This document shows, in pieces, positions 1 to 8,049 of a DNA stretch of 64,000 bases. This DNA is from an uncultured Clostridium sp. (GTDB taxonomy: Bacteria; Bacillota; Clostridia; Lachnospirales; Lachnospiraceae). Position 1 is the first letter of the stretch. Each line of letters starts with the position of its first letter. The translations under genes and the position numbers were made by a program. A model generated the notes under the pieces. The model made no database searches, had not been told where the DNA came from, and saw nothing but the letters and a program-made list of their open reading frames with translations. The stretch is taken from contig CAMNRM010000012.1 of NCBI GenBank assembly GCA_946553025.1, positions 1-64,000 on the forward strand, given 5' to 3'.

Positions 1-222
1 AAATCTACTCCATATGCGGCTCAGATGGCGGCAGAAACTGCAACAAAGGCAGCTCTTATCCATGGATTGAAATCCGTAGACGTTATGGTAAAGGGTCCAG
101 GTTCAGGACGTGAGGCAGCAATCCGTGCATTGCAGGCTTGTGGTCTGGAAGTAACCAGCATCAAGGACGTAACCCCGGTTCCCCATAACGGATGCCGTCC
201 ACCAAAGCGCAGAAGAGTCTAG
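1..222 (+). CDS. rpsK: 30S ribosomal protein S11, 3' part
   Basis: The reading frame is open from base 1, so this is the C-terminal 73 residues of a gene cut by the window edge. The end carries the S11 signatures [14 protein letters not shown] and [18 protein letters not shown], which contact the 16S rRNA platform and the 3' minor domain. S11 is normally about 130 residues, so a little over half is present. It is followed after 22 bases by rpsD, in the usual order rpsK-rpsD-rpoA-rplQ of Firmicutes, and no promoter or terminator is seen between them. Confidence 0.97.
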   Translation, partial: KSTPYAAQMAAETATKAALIHGLKSVDVMVKGPGSGREAAIRALQACGLEVTSIKDVTPVPHNGCRPPKRRRV

Positions 223-244
223 TCGAATCAGGAGGTAAGAGAAA

Positions 245-838
245 GTGGCAGTTGATAGAGTTCCTGTTCTTAAAAGATGTAGATCCTTAGGTCTGGACCC
301 CATCTATTTAGGAATTGATAAAAAGTCCAACAGAGAGTTAAAGAGAGCAAACAGGAAGGTAAGCGAGTACGGCTTACAGTTGAGAGAAAAGCAGAAAGCA
401 AAATTCATCTACGGCGTGTTAGAGAAGCCTTTCCGCAACTACTATGCAAAGGCAGAGAAGATGGAAGGTATGGCTGGTCCAAACCTGATGATCTTACTGG
501 AAACCAGACTGGATAACGTGGTTTACCGTTTAGGTTTTGCCCGCACCAGAAAAGAGGCAAGACAGATCGTTGACCACAAGCATATTTTGGTGAACGGCAA
601 GCGTGTCAATATTCCTTCTTATTTAGTTAAGGCTGGCGACGTGATCGAAGTTCGCGAGAAGAGCAAGTCCGCACAGCGCTATAAGGATATCCTGGAAGTA
701 ACCGGCGGCCGCATGGTTCCGGCATGGTTAGAGGCTGAACAGGAGAATTTAAGAGGAGTAGTAAAGGAGATGCCAACCAGGGACGAGATTGACGTTCCGG
801 TAAACGAGATGCTTATCGTCGAGTTGTACTCCAAATAA
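245..838 (+). CDS. rpsD: 30S ribosomal protein S4
   Basis: Primary 16S rRNA-binding protein of the small subunit, 197 residues. The start is GTG at 245, placed after a good AGGAGG at 231-236; no other in-frame start fits. The N-terminal part is short and divergent ([16 protein letters not shown]) with a single cysteine, so the four-cysteine zinc site found in some S4 proteins is absent. The conserved [18 protein letters not shown] block and the S4 RNA-binding domain (about residues 90-155, [20 protein letters not shown]) are clear. This S4 type is common in Lachnospiraceae. It lies in the ribosomal operon, with 39 bases to rpoA. Confidence 0.97.
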   Translation: MAVDRVPVLKRCRSLGLDPIYLGIDKKSNRELKRANRKVSEYGLQLREKQKAKFIYGVLEKPFRNYYAKAEKMEGMAGPNLMILLETRLDNVVYRLGFARTRKEARQIVDHKHILVNGKRVNIPSYLVKAGDVIEVREKSKSAQRYKDILEVTGGRMVPAWLEAEQENLRGVVKEMPTRDEIDVPVNEMLIVELYSK

Positions 839-877
839 TTAAGCTTTGATGATTCACCCTAAAAGGAGGGGCTATTC

Positions 878-1837
878 GTGTTCGATTTTGAAAAACCAAA
901 CATTGAAATTGCAGAAATTTCAGAAGATAAGAAGTACGGAAAGTTTGTAGTTGAACCCTTGGAAAGAGGCTATGGCACCACCTTGGGTAATTCCCTCAGG
1001 AGAATAATGCTTTCTTCCTTACCGGGTGCAGCAGTCAGCCAGGTGAAAATCGACGGCGTTCTGCATGAGTTCAGTTCCATTCCCGGCGTAAAAGAGGATG
1101 TAACAGAAATCATTATGAACATCAAAAGCTTATCCATAAAAAACAGCAGCGATACCAGTGAACCAAAGATTGCCTATATTGAATTTGAAGGGGACGGTGT
1201 GATCACCGGTGCAGATATCCAGGCTGATGCCGATATCGAGATTATGAATCCCGACCAGACCATCGCTACCGTAAGCGGCGGTTCGGACAGCAAGTTCTAT
1301 ATGGAGCTGACCATCACCAAGGGCAGGGGCTATGTGAGCGCGGACAAGAATAAGAGTGAGGAGCTCCCGATTGGCGTGATTGCCGTGGACTCCATCTACA
1401 CTCCGGTTGAGCGCGTAAACATGATTGTGGAGAATACCCGTGTGGGCCAGGTTACCGATTACGATAAGCTGACTCTGGATGTATTCACCAACGGCACCTT
1501 AGCACCCGACGAGGCCGTCAGCCTGGCAGCCAAGGTATTAAGCGAGCATTTAAACCTGTTCATCGATCTTTCGGAGAACGCCAAGACCGCAGAGGTTATG
1601 GTGGAGAAGGAAGATAATGAGAAGGAAAAGGTTCTTGAGATGAATATCGACGAACTGGAGCTTTCCGTTCGTTCGTATAACTGCTTGAAGAGGGCCGGCA
1701 TTAATACCGTGGAAGAACTGTGCAACAGAACTTCCGAGGATATGATGAAGGTCCGCAACTTAGGCCGCAAGTCTTTGGAAGAGGTATTAAACAAGCTGAA
1801 AGAACTGGGGCTGCAGTTAAATCCCAGTGACGAGTAA
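878..1837 (+). CDS. rpoA: DNA-directed RNA polymerase subunit alpha
   Basis: Alpha subunit of RNA polymerase, 319 residues, the usual length. The GTG start at 878 follows an AAAGGAGGGG Shine-Dalgarno at 861-870. The N-terminal assembly domain (about 1-230) carries the conserved [20 protein letters not shown] dimer and beta-contact region. A charged linker follows at about 235-250, then the C-terminal domain with the helix-hairpin-helix segment [17 protein letters not shown] and [12 protein letters not shown] that binds UP elements and activators. Downstream, rplQ is separated by an unusually long 241-base spacer. Confidence 0.98.
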   Translation: MFDFEKPNIEIAEISEDKKYGKFVVEPLERGYGTTLGNSLRRIMLSSLPGAAVSQVKIDGVLHEFSSIPGVKEDVTEIIMNIKSLSIKNSSDTSEPKIAYIEFEGDGVITGADIQADADIEIMNPDQTIATVSGGSDSKFYMELTITKGRGYVSADKNKSEELPIGVIAVDSIYTPVERVNMIVENTRVGQVTDYDKLTLDVFTNGTLAPDEAVSLAAKVLSEHLNLFIDLSENAKTAEVMVEKEDNEKEKVLEMNIDELELSVRSYNCLKRAGINTVEELCNRTSEDMMKVRNLGRKSLEEVLNKLKELGLQLNPSDE

Positions 1838-2078
1838 TCCTTTGCCTGATTACGGCGCTTAAACGTCCGTGAAAGCAGGGGATGTAAAGCAGGAAAAGTT
1901 AGTAATCTGCCCGGCCAGTAAGCCCGATGATGCGTGGACGGGTAGTTCGGCTGTTTGGAAGACGGTGCCGGTAAGACCAAAGGGCGCGGCACCCTCTCCA
2001 TGTTATCATCAACGATGTAAGGCAGGCGGTTTTACCAGATAAGACAACTGCCTGAAACAGGAAATGGAGGAATAAATT
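1838..2078 (+). promoter_or_regulatory. Structured rpoA-rplQ spacer, possible leader
   Basis: This 241-base spacer is longer than usual between rpoA and rplQ. It contains two clear inverted repeats: GGTGCCG at 1964-1970 with CGGCACC at 1987-1993, and AGGCAG at 2020-2025 with CTGCCT at 2048-2053. The second sits about 12 bases before the rplQ Shine-Dalgarno. I see no convincing promoter. It could be an RNA that controls or processes rplQ mRNA; no known RNA family was recognised. Confidence 0.35.
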
Positions 2079-2615
2079 ATGGCTGGATATAGAAAATTAG
2101 GAAGAACTTCTTCCCAGAGAAAAGCATTAATCAGAAGCCAGGTAACGGCTTTACTTTATCATGGAAAGATCAGAACCACAGAAACCAGAGCAAAGGAAAT
2201 CCGCAAGGTTGCGGAGGGCTTAATTGCCATGGCAGTAAAAGAGAAGGACAACTATGAAACCGTTAAGGTAACTGCCAAGGTTCCGCGCAAAGACAAGGAC
2301 GGCAAGAGAGTGAAAGAAGTCGTAGACGGCAAGAAAGTAACCGTTTTTGACGAAGTAGAGAAGGAAATCAAGAAGGATAACGCTTCCCGCCTTCATGCCC
2401 GCCGTCAGATGTTAAAGGTGCTTTACGGCGTTACCGAGGTTCCGGAAGCAGCGGCCGGAAAGAAGAAAAATACAAAGGAAGTAGATCTTGTGGCAAAGCT
2501 GTTCGACGAGATTGCTCCCAAGTATGTTTCCCGCAACGGCGGCTATACCAGAATCGTAAAGATTGGGCCGCGTAAGGGCGATGCAGCGATGGAAGTATTG
2601 CTGGAGTTAGTATAA
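2079..2615 (+). CDS. rplQ: 50S ribosomal protein L17, extended form
   Basis: Large-subunit protein near the peptide exit tunnel. The start is the ATG at 2079 after AATGGAGGAATAAATT. The conserved ends are MAGYRKLGRTSSQRKALIRSQVTALLYHG-type at the N-terminus and RNGGYTRIVKIGPRKGDAA at the C-terminus. The protein has 178 residues, whereas L17 usually has about 115-130. The extra sequence is a lysine- and valine-rich insertion at about 57-104 and a shorter one near 117-135. Extended L17 is known from Lachnospiraceae, so this is lineage-specific rather than an error. It is the last gene of the operon and is followed by a terminator. Confidence 0.96.
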   Translation: MAGYRKLGRTSSQRKALIRSQVTALLYHGKIRTTETRAKEIRKVAEGLIAMAVKEKDNYETVKVTAKVPRKDKDGKRVKEVVDGKKVTVFDEVEKEIKKDNASRLHARRQMLKVLYGVTEVPEAAAGKKKNTKEVDLVAKLFDEIAPKYVSRNGGYTRIVKIGPRKGDAAMEVLLELV

Positions 2616-2654
2616 AGAGCAGAGTATCTGCAAAAATTTAAAATGGTAAATCAC

Positions 2655-2685
2655 AAACTGCCTTGTTTAATCAGGGCAGTTTTTT
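2655..2685 (+). terminator. Rho-independent terminator after rplQ
   Basis: AAACTGCC (2655-2662) pairs with GGCAGTTT (2675-2682) and is followed by a T run. It closes the ribosomal operon before the inserted surface-protein genes. Confidence 0.85.
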
Positions 2686-2763
2686 ATTGGAAAGCAGCAG
2701 ATGCATCACAGCAATTTAATAACTCCTTTTGTTCTCTGTAAGGAAATGACAGAATATTGTAAG

Positions 2764-2793
2764 TTGACGATCGGGCGGTTGGTTGACTATAAT
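2764..2793 (+). promoter_or_regulatory. Sigma-A promoter for surface protein at 2889
   Basis: TTGACG at 2764-2769 and TATAAT at 2788-2793, with an 18-base spacer. The predicted transcript start is about 2800, leaving a leader of about 90 bases. Confidence 0.75.
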
Positions 2794-2888
2794 ATAGCTA
2801 AATATAGCAACACCAAGAATCGTAAATTGTGCAGACTTGACAAAAACATAATCAGGAGAGCACTCTGGCATAACATGGAGGGAAGACG

Positions 2889-4121
2889 ATGAAAAGGGCA
2901 AGAAAAATCCTGAGTGGGCTGTTGACGCTTTGTCTTATCATGACATTTAGCGGTGCGGCAACCGTATATGGAGCATCTACGATCAGTTCCGTAAATTTAC
3001 GTGTGGGGATGAATGATATTGAGGTGGGGGATACCCTGCCGGATATTGTTATCGGCGATAAGGACAGTTCCGATGCTGCTTTCGTATATTCGACCAGCAG
3101 TTATTACGGGATTGAAAAGGCGGAGTGGGTCACATCGAAGAACAAGGAATTAAAGGTCGGCGACAAGCCGAGGATGAAGGTGTGGCTGGAAGCTTCGGAC
3201 TATGAGGAGCGCAGGTTTAAGGGCGGCTATCACTCCAGCAATGTTAAGATTAGCGGAGGAACCTTTATTTCTGCTTCCATCAGCAATCGAAAGCTGATTG
3301 TCACCCTGGAGTTAAGCCCGATTAAGGGGCAGTTTGAGGCACCGGACGAGGTTTTCTGGAACAGCGGCGGCTACGGAAGGGCAAGATGGCGGCTTTCCGG
3401 CACAGACGATTCCTATCGGTATGAGGTAGCGCTTTACCGCGGAAATTCGCAGGTACACAAGGCGGAAACGACAGGAACCAGCTATAATTTTTATCCCTAT
3501 ATGACCAAGGCAGGGAGCTACAGCTTCCGGGTTCGTGTGATTCCCAAGAATACCGATGAAGAGAAGTACGGGAAGAGGAGCGAATGGGTGAGTTCGGATG
3601 AAATTTATCTGGCACAGGAAGATGTGTCCGATGGAAACGCGCAGAATCCAGACACTACCCCGTCCGGCGGTATGCTGAACGTGGGCTGGAATAAGAGCGG
3701 GAATTTATGGTTTTTCCGCTATCCGGACGGAACCTGTCCCAAGGATGAGTGGCTGGCCTGGGAGGGAAAGTGGTATTTATTCGATGCGAACGGATGGATG
3801 CTGACCGGCTGGCAGGTGCGCAACGGCCAGTCCTATTACCTGGATGAAAGCGGCGCGATGCTGACCGGCTGGGTGAGATCCGGGAATGTCTATTACTATC
3901 TGAATCCTACGCCGGATGCCTTTGAAGGTATGCTGGTGAAGAAAAACTGGGTAATTGCCGACGGAAATATTTATTATATGAATGAGGACGGTGCACGGGT
4001 GGAAGGATGGTATCCGGTGGACGGAAACTGGTTTTATTTCTACCCGGGAACGGGAATCCGGGCAGCGAATACCTGGGTAGACGGATTCTACCTGGATGCA
4101 GAAGGAATCTGGCGCAAGTAG
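2889..4121 (+). CDS. Exported cell-wall-binding repeat protein
   Basis: Predicted secreted protein of 410 residues. The ATG at 2889 follows ATGGAGGGAAGACG. Residues 1-29 form a signal peptide (basic start, hydrophobic core, ending near VYGAS). Residues about 30-150 are a beta-rich region of unknown type; about 155-245 resemble a fibronectin-III-like domain (RARWRLSGTDDSYRYEVALYR). Residues about 260-410 are choline-binding-type (CW) repeats with the typical Trp/Gly/Tyr pattern (WYLFDANGWMLTGWQ, YYLDESGAMLTGW, FYFYPGTGIRA). Such repeats bind choline or related wall polymers in streptococci; the ligand here is unknown. No catalytic domain is seen. Its neighbour at 4200 has the same architecture and is probably a tandem paralog. 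It has its own promoter and is not part of the ribosomal operon. Confidence 0.85.
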   Translation: MKRARKILSGLLTLCLIMTFSGAATVYGASTISSVNLRVGMNDIEVGDTLPDIVIGDKDSSDAAFVYSTSSYYGIEKAEWVTSKNKELKVGDKPRMKVWLEASDYEERRFKGGYHSSNVKISGGTFISASISNRKLIVTLELSPIKGQFEAPDEVFWNSGGYGRARWRLSGTDDSYRYEVALYRGNSQVHKAETTGTSYNFYPYMTKAGSYSFRVRVIPKNTDEEKYGKRSEWVSSDEIYLAQEDVSDGNAQNPDTTPSGGMLNVGWNKSGNLWFFRYPDGTCPKDEWLAWEGKWYLFDANGWMLTGWQVRNGQSYYLDESGAMLTGWVRSGNVYYYLNPTPDAFEGMLVKKNWVIADGNIYYMNEDGARVEGWYPVDGNWFYFYPGTGIRAANTWVDGFYLDAEGIWRK

Positions 4122-4141
4122 AGGCTTTGGCTTATTGTTTC

Positions 4142-4168
4142 GTTACTGTTTACATGGATTACAGTAAC
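4142..4168. repeat. Dispersed palindrome, copy 1
   Basis: GTTACTGT (4142-4149) and ACAGTAAC (4161-4168) form a perfect 8-base inverted repeat with an 11-base loop. There is no T run, so it is not a standard terminator. The same arms recur at several other intergenic sites in this window. Confidence 0.7.
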
Positions 4169-4199
4169 TTGACTTCCTTTGAATGAATGGAGGATGCAG

Positions 4200-5276
4200 A
4201 TGAAGTTTGGATGGAAAAAGGCCCTGGTGGGGATAACGGCAGGGCTTGCGGTGCTGGGAACCGTATTTAGCGCTTACGGGGCGACGAAGGTGAGCAACTT
4301 AAGCATTACCGTGGAGAACAACACGGAGGACGGTATTTTGACGGAGCCGAAGATTTCGGTTTCTCCTTCAAGCTGTGAACTGTCGCAGGTTCAGTGGAGC
4401 AAGGATGTGGAGGACTGGAAGCCGGGGAAAGCGGTTTTTGGAACACTGACCATTACCGCAGCAAGCGACCGTGAATTTGAAAGCAGCTATTCCGGCAGCA
4501 AGTGCAGTGTGAGCGGCGCAGATTTTCGGGGTGCCGATGCCGATAAGGAAGATCCGGAGGTTCTGGAAGTAAAGATCCGCTATACGCCCAAGGTGAAGCT
4601 GGGCGTGACGGAGGAAGCCGGCTGGGGCGATGTAAAAAAGACCAGGGCAAGCTGGAAAAAGGTTCCCTATGCGACACAGTACGAGATTCGGATTTACCAG
4701 GATGATACCTGGATTAAGACCCTGGAAACGTCGGCAACCAGTATCGATCTTGCCCCGTACATTAAGTCGGAGGGCGATTATTACTATGCCGTGCGGGCGA
4801 AGGGAAAGACTACCGAAGAGAGAAAATACCTGCTGACCGGGGAATATGTGAATTCCGAAGATACGCTGACGATGGACAGCGATGAACTGGGGGATATCGG
4901 CGGTTCCTGGCAGAATGACCAGAAAGGGCGAAAGTACCGTCTGGCCGCCGGAGGCTCACCTTCCTCCCAGTGGCAGATGATTTTGGGCGAGTGGTATTAC
5001 TTTGATGAAAACGGCTATGTTGTGACCGGCTGGTTCGAGGATAAGGACAAGGGCTTCTGGTATTATATGGATGACCAGGGGAAGATGACGATGGGCTGGA
5101 AGGAAGTTCAGGGCTTATGGTATTACTTTAATACAGACGGTCAGATGCAGACCGGATGGATTCAGTCCAACCCCGGCGAGTGGTATTATATGAATCCGGA
5201 CGGAAGCATGGCCGTCGATACCGTGATTGAAGGCTACAGTCTGGGCAAGGACGGACGGCTGATTGGGAACCGCTGA
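4200..5276 (+). CDS. Exported cell-wall-binding repeat protein, paralog
   Basis: Predicted secreted protein of 358 residues. The ATG at 4200 is preferred because GGAGG at 4189-4193 lies six bases upstream; an in-frame TTG at 4179 and an ATG at 4194 fit less well. A signal peptide ends near SAYGA at about residue 28. A beta-rich region follows, then an FN3-like segment (KTRASWKKVPYATQYEIRIYQ). The C-terminus has choline-binding-type repeats (GEWYYFDENGYVVTGW, FWYYMDDQGKMTMGW, LWYYFNTDGQMQTGW). Order of parts and spacing match the upstream gene, so the two are likely tandem paralogs. No enzyme domain is seen. The last 29 bases are duplicated just downstream. Confidence 0.85.
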   Translation: MKFGWKKALVGITAGLAVLGTVFSAYGATKVSNLSITVENNTEDGILTEPKISVSPSSCELSQVQWSKDVEDWKPGKAVFGTLTITAASDREFESSYSGSKCSVSGADFRGADADKEDPEVLEVKIRYTPKVKLGVTEEAGWGDVKKTRASWKKVPYATQYEIRIYQDDTWIKTLETSATSIDLAPYIKSEGDYYYAVRAKGKTTEERKYLLTGEYVNSEDTLTMDSDELGDIGGSWQNDQKGRKYRLAAGGSPSSQWQMILGEWYYFDENGYVVTGWFEDKDKGFWYYMDDQGKMTMGWKEVQGLWYYFNTDGQMQTGWIQSNPGEWYYMNPDGSMAVDTVIEGYSLGKDGRLIGNR

Positions 5277-5312
5277 GGAGAATACGGACGGCTGATTGGG
5301 AATCGCTGAGGA
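5251..5312 (+). repeat. Tandem duplication of the gene's 3' end
   Basis: The 29-base segment 5251-5279, containing the last codons and stop of the preceding gene, is repeated at 5284-5312 with one difference (ACCGC versus ATCGC). The period is 33 bases. Confidence 0.85.
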
Positions 5313-5351
5313 TACCGGAGCGGTTTTAAAATATTGAACAGAGTAAATCAT

Positions 5352-5383
5352 GGGAAGTGTCAGAGATTGGCGCTTCCTTTTTT
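5352..5383 (+). terminator. Rho-independent terminator
   Basis: GGAAGTG (from 5354) pairs with CGCTTCC (one G-T pair) and is followed by a run of T. It separates the surface-protein genes from the ECF operon. Confidence 0.7.
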
Positions 5384-5395
5384 ATGTCCTTTTCC

Positions 5396-5424
5396 TTGAC
5401 GAACAGAGGATAATCTACTACAAT
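5396..5424 (+). promoter_or_regulatory. Sigma-A promoter of the ECF operon
   Basis: TTGACG at 5396-5401 and TACAAT at 5419-5424 with a 17-base spacer, about 84 bases before ecfA1. No other strong promoter is seen until rplM. Confidence 0.7.
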
Positions 5425-5507
5425 GGAAAACGTGTAACAGGAGTCGTGAAAAGAGCCATGAAAACATGGAACAGGCGATTAGATGAAAGGCGTCAGTGAG
5501 GAGTATT

Positions 5508-6386
5508 ATGGGAATTATACGGGCAAGCAGGCTGATTTTTGAATATATTCGGCGGGATGAAGAGGACAGGGTGGAAGAGGTAAACCGGGCGATTGACCAG
5601 GTGGATGTGGATATTAAGAAGGGGGACTTTGTGGCTGTTCTGGGACATAACGGTTCGGGAAAGTCCACATTTGCCAAGCATATTAACGGGATTTTACTGC
5701 CCACGGAAGGGACGGTCTGGATTTCGGATATGGATACGAAGGAGGACAAGTATATCTGGGATGTGCGCAAGACGGCAGGGATGGTGTTTCAGAACCCGGA
5801 TAACCAGATTATCGGAAATATCGTGGAGGAAGATGTGGGCTTTGGCCCGGAAAACCTGGGTGTGCCTACCGAGGAAATCTGGCGTCGGGTGGATGAGAGC
5901 CTGGAGGCCGTGGGGATGAGTGCTTACCGGATGAAATCCCCGAATAAACTCTCCGGAGGGCAGAAGCAGAGGGTGGCGATCGCCGGGGTGATGGCGATGA
6001 AGCCGCAGTGTATTGTCCTGGATGAGCCGACGGCAATGTTAGACCCCAACGGGCGAAAGGAAGTGGTTCGGACGGTGCGGGAGCTTAACCGTAAGGAAGG
6101 AATTACTGTCCTTTTGATTACGCACTATATGGAGGAAGTGGTGGATGCCGACCGGGTGATTGTGATGGACGGCGGAAAAATCGTTATGGACGGAACGCCG
6201 CGGGAGATCTTTTCGCAGGTGGAGCAGTTAAAGGCTTACCGTCTGGATGTGCCGCAGGTGACGGAGCTGGCCTATGAACTGAAAAAGGCCGGTATGCCTC
6301 TGCCGGACGGGATTTTGACCAGAGAAGAACTTTTAGAACATCTGCTTCCATTGCTGACAGAAACGGGAGGAAAAGCGAGTGATTAA
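5508..6386 (+). CDS. ecfA1: ECF transporter ATPase A1 (CbiO family)
   Basis: One of two ATPases that power group II energy-coupling-factor vitamin and metal importers; it acts at the membrane with EcfA2 and EcfT. The ATG at 5508 lies just after GAGGAG; an in-frame GTG at 5496 overlaps that Shine-Dalgarno and is less likely. ABC motifs are complete: Walker [11 protein letters not shown]-loop at MVFQNPDNQ, signature LSGGQKQR, Walker [14 protein letters not shown] and the H-loop (ITHYMEE). The 292-residue length fits the family. It overlaps ecfA2 by 8 bases, so the two are probably translationally coupled. No substrate-binding S component is encoded nearby, as expected for a shared energising module. 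Confidence 0.95.
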   Translation: MGIIRASRLIFEYIRRDEEDRVEEVNRAIDQVDVDIKKGDFVAVLGHNGSGKSTFAKHINGILLPTEGTVWISDMDTKEDKYIWDVRKTAGMVFQNPDNQIIGNIVEEDVGFGPENLGVPTEEIWRRVDESLEAVGMSAYRMKSPNKLSGGQKQRVAIAGVMAMKPQCIVLDEPTAMLDPNGRKEVVRTVRELNRKEGITVLLITHYMEEVVDADRVIVMDGGKIVMDGTPREIFSQVEQLKAYRLDVPQVTELAYELKKAGMPLPDGILTREELLEHLLPLLTETGGKASD

Positions 6387-7230
6387 AGTTGAACATCTTA
6401 ACCATATTTACGGCCAGGGCACGGCGTTTGAACAGTATGCATTAAAGGACGTAAATTTTACTATAGAAGACGGGGAATTTATCGGGCTGATCGGACACAC
6501 CGGATCGGGCAAGTCCACCTTGATTCAGCACTTAAACGGCTTGTTAAAGGCAAGCAGCGGAACGATTTCCTATAACGGGGAGAATATCGATCGGGAAGGC
6601 TATGACAAGAAGGTTCTGCGAAGCAAGGTCGGTCTGGTTTTTCAGTATCCGGAGCACCAGCTGTTTGAGATTGACGTATTTACCGATGTGTGCTTTGGAC
6701 CGAAGAATCTGGGGCTTTCTAAGGAAGAAGTCGAAACCCGGGCAAAGGAGGCATTAGAGCAGGTGGGTTTGGACGAGCATTTTTATCGCCAGTCCCCCTT
6801 TGAACTGTCGGGAGGACAGAAACGCCGGGTTGCTATCGCCGGGGTTCTGGCGATGAAGCCGGAGGTGCTGATTTTAGATGAACCTACTGCCGGACTAGAC
6901 CCCAGGGGCAGGGATGAGATTTTAGACGAGATTTCCCTTCTCCACAAGCAGAAGAAGATGACGATTATCCTGGTTTCCCACAGTATGGAGGATATGGCAA
7001 AGTATGCCGACCGCCTTCTGGTGATGAATCACGGCGAACTGGCCTTTGACGGAAAGCCTAAGGAGGTCTTCCTTCATTATAAAGAACTGGAAAAGATGGG
7101 GCTTGCAGCGCCGCAGATTACCTATATTGTTCAGGAACTGCGGGAAGGCGGTGCTGCGATCAGCGCTGATTTGACCACGGTTAAAGAGGCGAGGGATGCG
7201 ATTTTAAAGGCGTGGGATGGGAGAGGATAA
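6379..7230 (+). CDS. ecfA2: ECF transporter ATPase A2
   Basis: Second ATPase of the ECF module, 283 residues. The GTG start at 6379 follows GGAGG at 6366-6370. Motifs: Walker [11 protein letters not shown]-loop [10 protein letters not shown], signature LSGGQKRR, Walker [14 protein letters not shown] and switch histidine in LVSHSMED. The YPEHQLF segment after the Q-loop is typical of EcfA2 and separates it from EcfA1. ecfT follows after two bases. The order ecfA1-ecfA2-ecfT-truA-rplM-rpsI is standard in Firmicutes. Confidence 0.95.
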   Translation: MIKVEHLNHIYGQGTAFEQYALKDVNFTIEDGEFIGLIGHTGSGKSTLIQHLNGLLKASSGTISYNGENIDREGYDKKVLRSKVGLVFQYPEHQLFEIDVFTDVCFGPKNLGLSKEEVETRAKEALEQVGLDEHFYRQSPFELSGGQKRRVAIAGVLAMKPEVLILDEPTAGLDPRGRDEILDEISLLHKQKKMTIILVSHSMEDMAKYADRLLVMNHGELAFDGKPKEVFLHYKELEKMGLAAPQITYIVQELREGGAAISADLTTVKEARDAILKAWDGRG

Positions 7231-7232
7231 AT

Positions 7233-8039
7233 ATGCTGAGAGAAATTACATTGGGGCAATACTATCCGGTGGATTCGGTGATTCATCGTCTTGACCCCAG
7301 GACGAAATTATTTGGAACCCTGGTATTTATTCTTTCTTTGTTTTTTGCCAATAATATCTGGGGTTATCTTCTGGCAACGGTTGTGCTGGCGTCGGTTATC
7401 CGGATGACGAAGGTGCCGTTTTCCTTTATGGTGAGGGGACTTAAGGCGATTTTATTTCTTCTTCTTATCAGTGTCAGCTTTAATTTATTTTTAACCCGGG
7501 GAGAGGTTTTGGTTCAGTTCTGGATTTTTAAAATTACCCGGGAGGGACTTAAGATGGCCGGGTTTATGGCTGTTCGCCTGGTTTACCTGGTTCTGGGTTC
7601 GACGATAATGACATTGACCACAACACCGAATGCCCTGACGGACGGGCTGGAAAAAAGCCTTGGCGTGCTGCACAAGGTGGGGGTTCCGGTGCATGAAATC
7701 TCGATGATGATGTCCATCGCCCTGCGCTTTATTCCGATTTTGGTGGAAGAAACGGATAAAATCATGAAGGCGCAGATGGCAAGAGGGGCTGATTTTGAGA
7801 GCGGAAACCTGATCCAGAAGGCAAAGGCGATGATTCCTCTTTTGGTGCCGCTGTTTATCTCGGCTTTTCGGCGGGCTACGGATCTGGCGATGGCTATGGA
7901 AGCCAGGTGTTACCGGGGCGGAAGCGGAAGAACAAAGATGAAGCCCCTGCGCTATGCGTCAAGGGATCGGATGGCTTATCTGCTTCTCTTCCTTTATTTT
8001 GCCGGGGTTATCGGGCTGCGCTTTGTTTCGCTGGGATAG
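7233..8039 (+). CDS. ecfT: ECF transporter membrane coupling protein EcfT
   Basis: Integral membrane protein that couples the ATPases to exchangeable S components; 268 residues with about five hydrophobic segments. The ATG at 7233 follows GGGAGAGGA; the open frame extends 21 bases upstream into ecfA2 without a better start. The coupling region near 175-220 holds the ARGADFESGN and AFRRATDLAMAMEARCYRGG segments, which carry the Ala-Arg-Gly-type motifs that sit on the ATPases. truA starts 10 bases downstream. Confidence 0.94.
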   Translation: MLREITLGQYYPVDSVIHRLDPRTKLFGTLVFILSLFFANNIWGYLLATVVLASVIRMTKVPFSFMVRGLKAILFLLLISVSFNLFLTRGEVLVQFWIFKITREGLKMAGFMAVRLVYLVLGSTIMTLTTTPNALTDGLEKSLGVLHKVGVPVHEISMMMSIALRFIPILVEETDKIMKAQMARGADFESGNLIQKAKAMIPLLVPLFISAFRRATDLAMAMEARCYRGGSGRTKMKPLRYASRDRMAYLLLFLYFAGVIGLRFVSLG

Positions 8040-8049
8040 GGGGCAGGAA

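Noticed and set aside
1459..2001. Long minus-strand open frame opposite rpoA
   Set aside because: Antisense shadow of a conserved gene; Ser/Phe-rich composition from codon bias.
2701..2892. Open frame of 63 codons over the promoter of the first surface protein
   Set aside because: It covers a good promoter and leader, has no ribosome site, and its protein resembles nothing.
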